This document shows positions 9,094 to 18,669 of a DNA stretch of 64,000 bases, piece after piece. The notes under the pieces are model-generated. The model was not told where the DNA came from. It was given only the letters and a program-made list of their open reading frames with translations, and did no database searches. This stretch comes from Streptomyces sp. CMB-StM0423 (GTDB lineage Bacteria; Actinomycetota; Actinomycetes; Streptomycetales; Streptomycetaceae): the NCBI RefSeq assembly GCF_002847285.1, contig NZ_CP025407.1:2792501-2856500 (forward strand), read 5' to 3'. The translations under genes were made by a program, and so were the position numbers. How positions within the stretch are numbered: the stretch's first letter is position 1; every line of letters starts with the position of its first letter.

Positions 9094-11277
9094 ATGAGCA
9101 GTGGCTCCTCGCCCGCACCGTCCTCGCCGACCCCGCTCCCACCACCCGGTTCCGCGGTGGCCACGCACTGCCCGTACTGCGCGCTGCAGTGCGGCACCCG
9201 CCTGCGCCCAGGCGCCACCCCCGCGGAGCCGCTGCGCGTCGAGCCGGACGCCGACTTCCCCGTCAACCAGGGCGGGCTGTGCCAGAAGGGCTGGACCGCA
9301 CCAGCCGTCCTGCGGGCCGCCGACCGGCTGCGCACCCCGCTCGTCCGCGACCGCACCGGCCGCCTGGCCCCCGCCGACTGGGACGGGACCCTGGACACGG
9401 TCGCCGCCCGGCTCGCGGAGATACGCGCCGCGCACGGCCCCGACTCCGTCGCCGTCTTCGGCGGCGGCGGGCTGACGAACGAGAAGGCGTACCTGCTCGG
9501 CAAGTTCGCCCGCGTGGCCCTCGGCACCCGGATGATCGACTACAACGGCCGGTTCTGCATGTCGTCCGCCGCGGCGGCGGGCGTCGCGGCCTTCGGCCTG
9601 GACCGCGGGCTGCCGTTCCCCGTCACCGACCTCGGCGAGGCCGACACCATCCTCCTCGCCGGCGCCAACCCCGCCGAGACCATGCCCCCGTTGATGCGCC
9701 ACCTCAACAAGGCCGGCGCCCTCGTCGTCATCGACCCCCGCCGCACCGCCACCGCCGAGCGCGCCGCGCTCCACCTGGCGCCCGCCCCCGGCACCGACCT
9801 CGCGCTCGCGCTCGGGCTGCTGCACATCGCCGTCACCGAGGGGCGGCACGACGAGGAGTACGTCTCGGCCCGTACCGTCGGCTTCCGCGCCGCGTGGCGG
9901 CGGGCGGCCGGCTGGTGGCCGGAGCGCGTGGAGCTGGTGACCGGCGTGCCGGCCGACGCGCAGCGGGAGGCGGTGCGGCTGCTGAGCGAGGCGCGGCGCG
10001 CGTACGTCCTCAGCGGGCGCGGCGCCGAGCAGCACAGCAAGGGCACGGACACGGTGGCGGCGTTCGTCAACTTCGCGCTGGCGCTGGGGCTGCCGGGGCG
10101 GCCGGGCTCCGGGTACGGGTGCCTGACCGGGCAGGGCAACGGGCAGGGGGGCCGCGAACACGGGCAGAAGGCCGACCAGTTGCCCGGCTACCGGCACATC
10201 ACCGACCCCGGGGCGCGGGCGCACGTCGCCGACGTGTGGGGCGTGCCGCCGGAGAGCCTGCCGGGTCCCGGGCTGAGCGCGGCGGAGCTGCTGAACGCCC
10301 TCGGTACGGCGGACGGGCCGCGGGCGCTCCTGGTGTTCGGCTCTAACCCGGTGGTCTCGGCGCCGGACGCCGAGCGGGTCCAGCGCCGGCTGGCGGAGCT
10401 GGACCTGCTGGTCGTCGCGGACTTCGTACCGTCGGAGACCGCGGCGATGGCGGACGTCGTGCTGCCGGTGACCCAGTGGGCCGAGGAGGAGGGCACGCTC
10501 ACCAATCTGGAGGGCCGCGTCCTGCGCCGCCACCGCGCCCTGACGCCGCCGCCGGGCGTACGCACCGACCTGGCCGTGCTCCACGAACTCGCCGTCCGGC
10601 TCGGTGAACCGCCCCACCGCTTCCCGGCGGAGCCGCGCCGGGTCTTCGACGAGCTGCGCCGCGCGTCCGCCGGCGGCACGGCCGACTACGGCGGCGTCAG
10701 CTACGACCGCCTGGACGCGGGCGAAGCGCTGCACTGGCCCTGCCCCGCCACCCCCGAAGGATCCCCGCCGCACCCCGGCACCCCGCGGCTGTTCCTCGAC
10801 CGCTTCGCCCACCCGGACGGCAAGGCCCGCTTCCAGGACGTCGACCACCGCGAGCCGGCCGACGCACGCGACGACCGCTTCCCGCTGTGGGCCACGACGG
10901 GCCGGCAGCTCGCGCACTACCAGTCGGGCGCGCAGACCCGCCGGGTGCCGGAGCTGGTACGGGCCGCGCCGGAGGCGACGGTGGAGATCCACCCGGACAC
11001 GGCGGCGCGGGCGGGTCTCGCGGAGGGCGAGCTGGCGCGGGTGCGCTCGCCGCGCGGCGCGGTGCTGGCGCGGGTGCGGCTGGTGGCGACGCTGCGGACG
11101 GACACGGTGTTCCTGCCGTTCCACTTCCCGGGCCACGGACGGGCGAACCTGCTGACCGGCACGGCACTCGACCCGCGCAGCCGGATGCCGGAGTTCAAGG
11201 TGAGCGCGGTGAGCGTGGAGCCGGTGGAGCTGCCGGAGCGGGTGCGGGAGCCGGCGGTGCGGGGCGCGGCGGGATGA
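9094..11277 (+). CDS. nasA: Assimilatory nitrate reductase catalytic subunit (molybdopterin, 4Fe-4S)
   Basis: 727 residues. Cysteines 26, 29, 33 and 63 (THCPYCALQC, then GGLC) give the N-terminal 4Fe-4S site of the formate dehydrogenase/nitrate reductase family. A molybdopterin oxidoreductase core and a C-terminal dinucleotide-binding domain (from about 590, with FPLWATTGRQLAHYQSG) follow. The protein has no Tat signal, which fits a cytoplasmic assimilatory enzyme reducing nitrate to nitrite. Its stop overlaps the start of a FAD protein carrying an extra Fe-S domain (ATGA), which fits an electron-delivery subunit. Formate dehydrogenase is the main alternative, but the neighbours and the lack of a Sec/Cys-rich accessory gene favour nitrate. 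I looked for a GlnR box upstream and saw none that is clear. Confidence 0.85.
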   Translation: MSSGSSPAPSSPTPLPPPGSAVATHCPYCALQCGTRLRPGATPAEPLRVEPDADFPVNQGGLCQKGWTAPAVLRAADRLRTPLVRDRTGRLAPADWDGTLDTVAARLAEIRAAHGPDSVAVFGGGGLTNEKAYLLGKFARVALGTRMIDYNGRFCMSSAAAAGVAAFGLDRGLPFPVTDLGEADTILLAGANPAETMPPLMRHLNKAGALVVIDPRRTATAERAALHLAPAPGTDLALALGLLHIAVTEGRHDEEYVSARTVGFRAAWRRAAGWWPERVELVTGVPADAQREAVRLLSEARRAYVLSGRGAEQHSKGTDTVAAFVNFALALGLPGRPGSGYGCLTGQGNGQGGREHGQKADQLPGYRHITDPGARAHVADVWGVPPESLPGPGLSAAELLNALGTADGPRALLVFGSNPVVSAPDAERVQRRLAELDLLVVADFVPSETAAMADVVLPVTQWAEEEGTLTNLEGRVLRRHRALTPPPGVRTDLAVLHELAVRLGEPPHRFPAEPRRVFDELRRASAGGTADYGGVSYDRLDAGEALHWPCPATPEGSPPHPGTPRLFLDRFAHPDGKARFQDVDHREPADARDDRFPLWATTGRQLAHYQSGAQTRRVPELVRAAPEATVEIHPDTAARAGLAEGELARVRSPRGAVLARVRLVATLRTDTVFLPFHFPGHGRANLLTGTALDPRSRMPEFKVSAVSVEPVELPERVREPAVRGAAG

Positions 11278-12743
11278 GGCGTACGGTCACGGGGCGGCGG
11301 AGGCGCCGGGCGGCGGGCACGCAATCCGGGGCGGAGGCGGGCCCGTCCGGAACCGCCGGGAGTCCGCCGGCCGCCCGCGTCGTGATCGTCGGCGGCGGGC
11401 CCGTGGGCCACCGGGTCGCCGAACGCCTGCGCCACCACGGCCACGACGGACCCGTCACCCTCCTCGACGCCGAACCCGGCCCCGCGTACCACCGCGTCCT
11501 CCTCCCCGCCCTCCTCGACGGCAGCCTCACCCCCGCAGACCTCCGGCTGCCGGACCTCCCGGACGTGAACTTCCGCCACGGCGTCTCCGCGGCCGGCATC
11601 GACCGCCGCCTGCGGCAGGTGCGTACGACGGCACACGACCGGCTCCCGTACGACACCCTCGTGCTGGCCACCGGCGCCCGCCCGCACCTCCCGCCCGTCC
11701 CCGGCCTGCGGCACGCCTCGGGCTGGCTGATCGACGGGGTCACCGGGCTGCGTTCGCGCACGGACTGCACCCGTGTGCGCGGCGACGACATCGTCGTCCT
11801 CGGCGGCGGCCCGCTGGGCGTGGAGACCGCGGCGGCGCTGCGCCGCGCGGGCCGCCGGGTGACGCTGGTGCACCCGGGCCCGTACCCGCTGGACGACCGC
11901 CTCGACGCGGACGCGGGCGCGCTGCTGACCCGGCATCTGGCGGGGCTGGGCGTCGAGTTGGAGCTGGGCCGGGTGGCCGCCGGGGTGCAGCCGGGGAAGC
12001 TCTCGCTCGACGACGAATGGCTGCTGGCGTGGGACACCCTCCTGTGCTGCACGGGCGTCCGCCCGCGCACGGGACTCGCGGAGGCGGCGGGTCTGGCGGT
12101 ACGGACCGGGGTGCTGGTCGACGCCGCGGGCCGTACGAGCGACCCGGCGATCCGCGCGGTCGGCGACTGCACGGAGCCCGGGGGCTCGCTGCTGACGGGG
12201 TGGGAGCAGGCGGAGGCGGTGGCGAGGTCGCTGACGGGCAAGGGCGTGCCGCGGGGGCTCGCCGCCGGGCGGCGCCCGGTGTTCCGGCTGCGGGTGCCGG
12301 GGCTGACGCTGGGGGTGCTGGGCGACGGGCGGGGCGGCGGGGGGGACGAGATCGTCACGTACCGCGACCCGGCCCGCAGCCGCTACGCCCGGCTGGCGCT
12401 CGACCCCGCGGGCCGCCTGCGAGCCGCCGTCCTGACCGGCCTCCCCCAGGCCCTGGCCACGCTCACCCAGCTCTACACCACCGACACCCCCCTCCCCGAA
12501 AGCCGCCTGGCCCTCCTCCTCGGCCGCCCCGCCCCGCGCACCGGGCCCCTGCCGGAACTGCCGCCGGAGGCGGTGGTGTGCCGGTGCAACAACGTGACGA
12601 AGGGGGCGCTGACGGAGGCGTGGGATTCGGGCGCGCGGACGGCGGAGGCGCTGGCGGAGGCGACGAGGGCGACGACGGGATGCGGTTCGTGCGTGGACGA
12701 CATCAGGGGCCTGTGCCGGGAGTTCGCGGGAAGCACAGCATGA
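11274..12743 (+). CDS. FAD-dependent oxidoreductase with C-terminal BFD-like [2Fe-2S] domain (nitrate reductase electron-transfer subunit)
   Basis: 489 residues from the ATG that overlaps the upstream stop (ATGA). A GxGxxG FAD motif (VVIVGGGPVGHRVAE, about residue 37) and a second, NAD-binding, GGGPLG motif (about 180) define a class of pyridine nucleotide-disulphide reductase-like proteins. The C-terminus carries CRC...CGSC (Cys 436, 438, 470, 473), the spacing of the bacterioferritin-associated ferredoxin domain found in NasB/NirB-type proteins. It probably passes electrons from NAD(P)H to the nitrate reductase subunit. Separate start codons further upstream belong to antisense or shifted frames. 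Confidence 0.82.
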   Translation: MRRTVTGRRRRRAAGTQSGAEAGPSGTAGSPPAARVVIVGGGPVGHRVAERLRHHGHDGPVTLLDAEPGPAYHRVLLPALLDGSLTPADLRLPDLPDVNFRHGVSAAGIDRRLRQVRTTAHDRLPYDTLVLATGARPHLPPVPGLRHASGWLIDGVTGLRSRTDCTRVRGDDIVVLGGGPLGVETAAALRRAGRRVTLVHPGPYPLDDRLDADAGALLTRHLAGLGVELELGRVAAGVQPGKLSLDDEWLLAWDTLLCCTGVRPRTGLAEAAGLAVRTGVLVDAAGRTSDPAIRAVGDCTEPGGSLLTGWEQAEAVARSLTGKGVPRGLAAGRRPVFRLRVPGLTLGVLGDGRGGGGDEIVTYRDPARSRYARLALDPAGRLRAAVLTGLPQALATLTQLYTTDTPLPESRLALLLGRPAPRTGPLPELPPEAVVCRCNNVTKGALTEAWDSGARTAEALAEATRATTGCGSCVDDIRGLCREFAGSTA

Positions 12744-13948
12744 ACCGCCTGGTGGTCATCGGCTACGGAATGACGGCACACCGCCTGGTGGCGGAGGTGC
12801 GCGCACGGGACCGCGGGGACCGCTGGCAGATCGTGGTGCTGGGCGAGGAGCGGCATGGGGCGTACAACCGCATAGGGCTGACGGACAGATTGCGGGGTGT
12901 AGGGGAAGCGGACCTGAAGCTGAGTGCCCAGGACGACCCGGGACTCCAGGTCCGCACGGACACGAGAGCAACGGCGATAGACAGACAGGCACAAGAGGTA
13001 GCGACGGCGGAGGGGGAATGCCTGCCGTACGACGCCCTGGTGCTGGCGACGGGAGCTGTTCCCGCCCGACCGCCGCTGCCGGGGGCGGACTTGCGGGGCT
13101 GTTACGTCTACCGGACGCTGGACGACGTCAACGCGATCCGCCGGGCGGCAAAGACCGCGCCCGGGAAGAGGGCGGTCATCGTGGGCGGGGGCCTCCTGGG
13201 CCTGGAGACGGCGGAGGCGCTCCGCCGCCACCTGGGCATACGCCCGCACGTGGTGGAGGCGGCCCGGCACCTGATGCCGGCGCAACTGGACCTGACGGCG
13301 GCGGAGATGCTGGCAACGGGCCTGCGCAAGAGGGGCATCCACCTGCACGCGGGGCTGGCGCTCAAGTCCATCGACGCGGGCCCGGACGGGGCGGCGACGG
13401 GAGTGACCCTGACGGACGAAACCCGCATCAGGGCGGACCTGGTGCTCTTCACCGCGGGCACCCGCCCCCGCGACGACCTGGCGGCGACCGCGGACCTGCC
13501 CCGGGGCGAGAGGGGCGGCTACCTGGTGAACGACGACTGCCGCACCCCGGACCCGGCCATCTGGGCAATAGGCGACTGCGCGGCGATCCGCGGCCGCCGT
13601 ACGGGAACGGTGGCCCCCGGCTACCACATGGCCGCCACCGTGGCCGGCCACCTCACCGGCAACCCCACCCCGCCACCGCCGCTGTCCCCGGCGGAACCGT
13701 CAACGGTGCTGAAACTCCCGGGCGTAGACGTAGCCAGCATGGGCAACCCCCACCCCACGGGGAACGCCACGATAGAACTCACCTACACCCACCCGGCCCC
13801 CACCCCGCGCTACGCCAAACTCATCCTGGACCCGGAAGCCAACACCCTCCAGGCCGCCATCCTGCTGGGCCACCCGACCGCCTACCCCCGCTTCCACGCC
13901 CTGGTAGGCCAGGAACTCCCGGCCCCGGCAGAACAACTCCTGCTCTGA
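12740..13948 (+). CDS. NAD(P)/FAD-dependent oxidoreductase, NirB-like N-terminal half
   Basis: 402 residues starting at the ATG that overlaps the previous stop. It begins MNRLVVIGYGMTAHRLVAE and has a second Rossmann motif, AVIVGGGLLGLETAEALRRH, at about 144. AIWAIGDCAAI is the conserved Asp-containing FAD segment near the end. The sequence resembles the flavin domain of NirB-type nitrite reductase but stops before any siroheme or Fe-S domain, so it is an electron donor rather than a complete nitrite reductase. With the two preceding genes it forms a tightly coupled operon, likely for nitrate assimilation. Confidence 0.8.
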   Translation: MNRLVVIGYGMTAHRLVAEVRARDRGDRWQIVVLGEERHGAYNRIGLTDRLRGVGEADLKLSAQDDPGLQVRTDTRATAIDRQAQEVATAEGECLPYDALVLATGAVPARPPLPGADLRGCYVYRTLDDVNAIRRAAKTAPGKRAVIVGGGLLGLETAEALRRHLGIRPHVVEAARHLMPAQLDLTAAEMLATGLRKRGIHLHAGLALKSIDAGPDGAATGVTLTDETRIRADLVLFTAGTRPRDDLAATADLPRGERGGYLVNDDCRTPDPAIWAIGDCAAIRGRRTGTVAPGYHMAATVAGHLTGNPTPPPPLSPAEPSTVLKLPGVDVASMGNPHPTGNATIELTYTHPAPTPRYAKLILDPEANTLQAAILLGHPTAYPRFHALVGQELPAPAEQLLL

Positions 13949-14019
13949 AACCTAGAGCTGATCCAGTTCCTTGCCGTCCGCGTCCAGGACCTACCAGGCG
14001 CCCTCCTCCCCCGAGGTGC

Positions 14020-14064
14020 GCCCCGCGCCGCCCCGCGGGGTCGGGGTTCGGGGCGGCGCGGGGC
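14020..14064. terminator. Strong hairpin between convergent genes, probable bidirectional terminator
   Basis: Two 15-base arms (14020-14034 and 14050-14064) are perfectly complementary around a 15-base loop. It lies between the convergent nitrate operon and the GH81 gene. There is no U-tract, as is common in this group. Confidence 0.7.
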
Positions 14065-14085
14065 ACGGGTGGAGGGCCGGTGGGG

Positions 14086-16353
14086 TCAGCCGGTTTCGGT
14101 GGCGGAGGAGCGGGCCGGGACCCTCAGGGTTTTGCCGTCGGAGAAGGTCACCGTCTGGTCCGTCGCGCCGTAGTTGTGCGCCGCGTACGTCTTCGTGCCG
14201 CCCGTCGCGAACACCGCCGCCGTCGGGCTGTCCGCCGTCACCGTGGGGTCCGGGGCGCCCGTCGCCGCCAAGGTGTGGATCCAGTGGTAGACGTGCGCCC
14301 ACGACTCGCCGGCTTCCGGCGCGTACGTGCCGCCGCCGCCCGCCGCGTACGCCTCACGCGCCGCCGCCGGGTTGCTCAGCGCCTGGAACTCCCAGAGGAG
14401 TTCGCGCCATTCCACCGCCGGGCCGCCGTTCTCGCGTTCCATCTCCGCGAGGTTGCGGTCGATCGCCGCCTTGTCGCGGGCCAGGTGCAGCGAGGCACCC
14501 GTGACCGGGAGGACGTTGATGCCGTGGATCTCCTCCGGGTTGCCGGTCCACCACGTGGCGTGCGCGCCGCCCGCGCTCCACACCATCCCCAGCGTGTTGT
14601 GCTGGAAGTCGGCCGGGAAGGCGTCCTCGTCGGCATCGAACCAGTAGTTGCGTACCGCCTCCGACTCCGTCGTCAGCAGGTACACGCCGAGGTCGCGCAG
14701 CTCGGTGTCGCCCGTCGCGGCGCCGAACATGATCAGGCCGGCGCTGAGGTTGACCGACTCCGACGACGCCTCCTGGTTGTTGCCCGCCGCGAAGCCCGCG
14801 TGGCCCGCGGCCCAACTGTGGCCGGCGTAGACGTCGAAGCCGCGCAGGAACGGGTAGCGGTCGCCGTCGCGGGCCGGGTTGGCGGCGTCGGCGATCAGTT
14901 CGCGGACCATGCCGCCCCAGGCGGAGTCCGCGGCCCAGGCCGGGTCGTACTGGGCGACGACAGCGGCGGCCATCACGTAGTAGCCGTAGTGGAAGTGATG
15001 GTCGTTCAGCTCGGTGTCGCTGCCGTACGAGGCCGGGTAGCCGGTGAGCGTCTTCCACACCGCGTCATACGAGAACTCCGTCTCACCGCCCGCCGTGAAC
15101 CACTCCTCCAGCCGCGCCTTCATCACCCCGAGGATCTTGTCCCGCGCCGCCGTCGCGCCCACCTGGTCGGCGAGCGGCACGACCTGGGCGAGGCGGCCGA
15201 GGGCCTTGCCCGTCCAGTACGTGTCGGCGCGGCCGACGGCGGCGGTGTCGGCGACCTCGTTGACGAAGGCGGTCAGCCGCCCCTGGTCCACCCCGCCCGA
15301 CTCCGGCAGCGCGGGCAGCACGCCGGTGACGTCCTGGGAGGTGGTGAAGGAGGAGCCCTCGCGGACCTTCATCGTGCCGCGGGGCGAGACGTACTCGTAG
15401 GCCGTGAGCTGGTCGGAGGTGTGCTTCCACTGGTGCGGGTAGAGCGCCTGGAGCGTGCCGGTCTCGGTGCCTTCGCGGGCCTCGGTCTGAAGGGTGTACG
15501 TGGCGTTCATGCGGCCCTGGTCCTGCGCGTAGTCCCAGTCGACGCGGGAGCCGGTGACGAAGCTGAAGGCGTAGCGGCTGAAGGTCTCGAACGCGCCCGG
15601 GTCCGGCAGGACGGCGACGGAGTAGTAGTCCTTGCCGCCGAGGTCGGCGCTGAGGGTGCTGCCGGAGACGGTCCAGTCGCTGCCGGTGGGGGCGAAGAGC
15701 GCGTAGTGCTTGCCGCCGACGGTGATGCCGAGGGCGTTGCCGTCGTCGGCGAAGACCTGGGGCGCGGCGGCGGCGGTGATCTGCGCGGCGCCGCCGGTGG
15801 CCTCGGCGTAGACGTACGGGCTGCCGTGGCCGATGGTGGCGCGCAGGGTGCGGCCGCCGCCGGCCCAGTAGGGGCTGACGGTCCAGTCGGACCAGCCGTC
15901 CGCCCGGGCGTCGGGCGAGTTGAGGCCGGCGACGCCGAGGGTGAGGTCGGCCTTGTGCTGGAACTCGTACTGCACGCCGCCCCCGACGACGACGTGCTCG
16001 GTGGCGTACCCGACCTCAAGACCGCCGGCCACGGCGCGGTAGCTGAGGGGGTGGCCGAACATGGGCAGGGAGTACGGGTTGTCGGCGGCCCGCTTGAAGG
16101 CGAGCGACGACCACCAGTCGTTGGTCGGTACGGGCCGGTCCGCGACCCGCTCGGTCACCTTCGGCGTCACCGGCTGCCCGGCGTTGTCGACGGGTCCCGA
16201 GGTGCCGGGCGGCCGGGTGTCGGAGTAACTCCCCCGCCCGACCGGTATCTCCGCGGCGGCCGCCGGCCCGGCGGGCAGTGCGGTCCCGGCGGCGACGGTG
16301 GCGGCGGCGGTGAGGGCCAGGAGGATGCGTCTGCGCTTCGGCTGTGGTCCCAC
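14086..16353 (-). CDS. Secreted glycoside hydrolase family 81, endo-beta-1,3-glucanase
   Basis: 755 residues starting at the GTG at 16353, with CGAGG about 10 nt upstream; upstream codons in frame would place the operator and a poor leader inside the protein. A Sec signal peptide (VGPQPKRRRILLALTAAATVAAG...PAAAA) precedes the mature enzyme. GH81 signatures visible are DHHFHYGYYV, NNQEASSESVN (which carries the region of the catalytic Glu) and EEIHGINVLPVT. These enzymes cut beta-1,3-glucan such as curdlan or fungal wall glucan outside the cell. No carbohydrate-binding module is attached. A perfect LacI-type operator lies about 40 bp upstream, so induction by a sugar is likely. Confidence 0.9.
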   Translation of the reverse strand: MGPQPKRRRILLALTAAATVAAGTALPAGPAAAAEIPVGRGSYSDTRPPGTSGPVDNAGQPVTPKVTERVADRPVPTNDWWSSLAFKRAADNPYSLPMFGHPLSYRAVAGGLEVGYATEHVVVGGGVQYEFQHKADLTLGVAGLNSPDARADGWSDWTVSPYWAGGGRTLRATIGHGSPYVYAEATGGAAQITAAAAPQVFADDGNALGITVGGKHYALFAPTGSDWTVSGSTLSADLGGKDYYSVAVLPDPGAFETFSRYAFSFVTGSRVDWDYAQDQGRMNATYTLQTEAREGTETGTLQALYPHQWKHTSDQLTAYEYVSPRGTMKVREGSSFTTSQDVTGVLPALPESGGVDQGRLTAFVNEVADTAAVGRADTYWTGKALGRLAQVVPLADQVGATAARDKILGVMKARLEEWFTAGGETEFSYDAVWKTLTGYPASYGSDTELNDHHFHYGYYVMAAAVVAQYDPAWAADSAWGGMVRELIADAANPARDGDRYPFLRGFDVYAGHSWAAGHAGFAAGNNQEASSESVNLSAGLIMFGAATGDTELRDLGVYLLTTESEAVRNYWFDADEDAFPADFQHNTLGMVWSAGGAHATWWTGNPEEIHGINVLPVTGASLHLARDKAAIDRNLAEMERENGGPAVEWRELLWEFQALSNPAAAREAYAAGGGGTYAPEAGESWAHVYHWIHTLAATGAPDPTVTADSPTAAVFATGGTKTYAAHNYGATDQTVTFSDGKTLRVPARSSATETG

Positions 16354-16392
16354 GAGCTGCGTACCTCGCAATGAGTGGGGGACAAAGGAGGG

Positions 16393-16406
16393 TGAGAGCG
16401 CTCTCA
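16393..16406. promoter_or_regulatory. LacI-family (CebR-like) operator upstream of GH81 gene
   Basis: TGAGAGCGCTCTCA is a perfect 14-bp palindrome 40 bp upstream of the GH81 start. It differs from the CebR consensus TGGGAGCGCTCCCA only by one symmetric base pair, a known style of streptomycete glycosidase operator. No LacI gene is in the window, so the regulator acts from elsewhere. Confidence 0.7.
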
Positions 16407-16574
16407 GAGGGGCGTGGCAGAAACTAGAGCCGCCCGAAACCGCTGTCAACACCTCTCGTCAGGACTCAACCCGACGTCCACTCACCCGCGTTCACTTTCC
16501 GAACGCGCTCCGGCGGGCCTTTACGGGCCGGAGCCCGCCCCGGCCGTACGGGACCGAGTACCCCCGCGCGCAGC

Positions 16575-16599
16575 GGACCCGGCGGTGTTCGCCGGGTCC
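16575..16599 (-). terminator. Hairpin downstream of the DUF574 methyltransferase gene
   Basis: Perfect 10-bp stem (16575-16584 with 16590-16599), five-base loop, 30 bp past the stop of the minus-strand methyltransferase. Confidence 0.6.
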
Positions 16600-16628
16600 G
16601 GGTCGGGGGGCGGGGGGCGGGGGGCGGG

Positions 16629-17480
16629 TCAGGGCTTGCGGAGGAGACCGCCGTACTCGTACAGCCTGTTGCTCTGCTTCGTGATGCCCACGTACTCCAT
16701 CAGCTCCGGCGGGACCGGCGGCAGCGGCGGCTGGGACGGGTCCGGGCGCCACTCGGCCAGGTTCACCATGCCCGGGGAGACCGGCTCCAGGCCGTCCGTG
16801 AAGGCGTCGACCTGCTGGGGGGTGCGGGTCTGCCACGGGACCCGGTTGTTGTTCATGTACTCCGACGTGACCCGGGCGTGCTCCTCGTCGTCGGTGACGG
16901 CCTGGGAGATCGCGAGGTAACTGCCCGGCGCGGAGCGGTCGATGACGGTACGCAGGATGGTGCGCGGGTCGTCGGCGTCGACCAGGTGGTGGGGCACGGA
17001 GAGGAAGAGGATGGCGAGCGGCTCGTTGAAGTCGATGAGCCGCTGGAGTTCCGGGTGGCCGAGGACGACCTCCTGGTCGCGCATGTCGGCCGTGATCACC
17101 ACGGTGGAGTCGTCGTCGGCGAGGAGCGCGCGGCCGTGGGCGAGGACGATGGGGTCGATGTCGACGTAGACGACGTGGGTGGACCTGTCGAACTCCTGCG
17201 CCACCTGGTGCACGTTGTTGTTCGTGGGCAGGCCGCAGCCCATGTCGATGAACTGCCGGATCCCGGCCTCCTTCGCGAGGTAGCGCACCACGCGGTAGAG
17301 GAAGAGCCGGTTCTGCCGGGTGATGTCGACGCCCTCGGGGAACCGCGGCAGCCCGGCGCGGATCATGTCGCGGTCGACCTCGTAGTTGTCCTTGCCGCCC
17401 AGCATCCAGTCGTAGGCACGGGCCGAGGTGGGGCGGTCGGTCGGAATGCCGGGTATCGCGGGTCCTTCGTCAGGCGTCAC
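16629..17480 (-). CDS. SAM-dependent methyltransferase, DUF574/Methyltransf_19 family
   Basis: 283 residues from GTG 17480, with GGAGAG 6-7 nt upstream. An upstream in-frame ATG at 17513 would add 11 residues and lacks a good site. The family hallmark RPTSARAYDWMLGGKDNYEVDR is near the N-terminus, and QFIDMGCGLPTNNNVH is AdoMet motif I. Streptomycetes carry many paralogues. Some sit near regulators or in secondary-metabolite loci, and most have no known substrate. It stands alone here with its own terminator. Confidence 0.88.
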   Translation of the reverse strand: MTPDEGPAIPGIPTDRPTSARAYDWMLGGKDNYEVDRDMIRAGLPRFPEGVDITRQNRLFLYRVVRYLAKEAGIRQFIDMGCGLPTNNNVHQVAQEFDRSTHVVYVDIDPIVLAHGRALLADDDSTVVITADMRDQEVVLGHPELQRLIDFNEPLAILFLSVPHHLVDADDPRTILRTVIDRSAPGSYLAISQAVTDDEEHARVTSEYMNNNRVPWQTRTPQQVDAFTDGLEPVSPGMVNLAEWRPDPSQPPLPPVPPELMEYVGITKQSNRLYEYGGLLRKP

Positions 17481-18057
17481 TGCCCACTCTCCTCGTCTGT
17501 CACGGCCGAACATACCTACGTACGGCGGGAGTTGAGACTATCCGCTCCCGTCCACCCGGACCACCGGGACTCGGCCCGCGCTCAAGGCCCGCGCCCGGCG
17601 CCGCGGGCGCGCGCCGGCGGGCGCCGCGGCGGCCGGGGACGGCCGGGGTGCCGAGCACCGGGCGCGGGGCGTTGACCGGGGGGTTTGCGGTGGGGAGCAA
17701 AGGGGTGGTCCGCGGGGGACCCGGCGGGCGATGGTGGTGACCGCAACGCGGAGGGCCGGGTGGACACGGCCCGGCCCTTCCGTTGCACCCCGTGCAGGTC
17801 CGCTCGGGGAGTGCAGGATGGGGGATTCGTACCGTGCGCAGGAAGATGAAGGCTTCTGCCGTGGCGAAGAGGGTCTGGGCCCGGTCGGCCGGGACACCTG
17901 GCGCGCAGCAGACCGGGGCCGACGAGAGCACCGGGCGGGGCGGGGTGGTGCTGCGGCTGCCGCTGCCGGGTGGGGCGCGGACCCCCGAGGGCGACGGGCC
18001 GGCCGCCACTCTTGGCGCGGCGAACTGCGGCGGGGCACTGCCATCCGGGTCTGCCGC
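17481..18057. other. GC-rich intergenic stretch without a convincing gene
   Basis: About 580 bp. The part around 17590-17640 is made of nearly pure G/C words that form many overlapping inverted repeats. A possible plus-strand reading frame near 17830-18070 (RRKMKASAVAKRVWARSAG...) has only a weak ribosome site and no family, so it is not called. Confidence 0.4.
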
Positions 18058-18626
18058 TCATCCCGGCTGATCACTCCGGCCACCCGCGGTCGCCCCGCAG
18101 CCGCACCGGATCCGCACCGCGGCGGGCCGCCGGGCCGGGCCCCGGGCCGTACTCCGGTCCGCGGGCCGCCGGGCCGCCGCCGCGCCCGCTCCGCCCGCCG
18201 CACCCGACGCGCGCAGCACCGCCGCGCCCGCCGGGGTGAGGGTGTGCAGCACCGAGCCGCCGTCGCGGACCGCGGTGAACAGGCCCGCGTCGCACAGCGT
18301 GCCCGCGTGCCGGGCGGCCGCGAAGGCGGGGGCACCGGTGGCGCGGGCGAGTTCACCCGTCGTCGCGCCGTGCGCGGTGGCGTACAGGACGGCCGCCCGG
18401 GCCCGGCCGAGGAGCGCGGCGAGCCGCTGCTCCGGAGGATGGCCGGGACCGGGGGGTACGGGGGCCTGCCGGTGGTGGACCGGGTACCAGAGGACGGGCG
18501 GGAGTTCGGGGTCCGCGAGGCTCACGGGGGCGTCGGCTGCGAAGTACGACGGCACGAGCGTCAGACCCTGCCCGTCCAGGCGAAGGTCCCGGTCCACCCC
18601 GGCGGGGTAGCGCACCTCCAGCAACG
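18058..18626 (-). pseudogene. 5'-truncated ArsR/winged-helix-type regulator
   Basis: Only the C-terminal half is recognisable: a short strand-rich segment (LLEVRYPAGVDRDLRLDGQGLTLVPSYF) and then a winged helix, RLAALLGRARAAVLYATAHG followed by TTGELARATGAPAFAAARHA and a wing ending GSVLHTLTPAGAAVLR. In streptomycetes this is the tail of an about 330-residue ArsR-like regulator whose N-terminal domain of unknown function is missing here. Upstream the frame runs into unrelated sequence at the point where a plus-strand TPR gene is also cut. No start site fits. Moderately sure of the family, fairly sure it is broken. Confidence 0.5.
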
Positions 18627-18669
18627 GGCGAGGCGGCCGACTTCGCCGCGCCCGGCCCGGTGGGCGCCA

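Noticed and set aside
17783..18070. 95-codon plus-strand frame before the regulator remnants
   Set aside because: No good ribosome site, no family, and composition similar to shadow frames.
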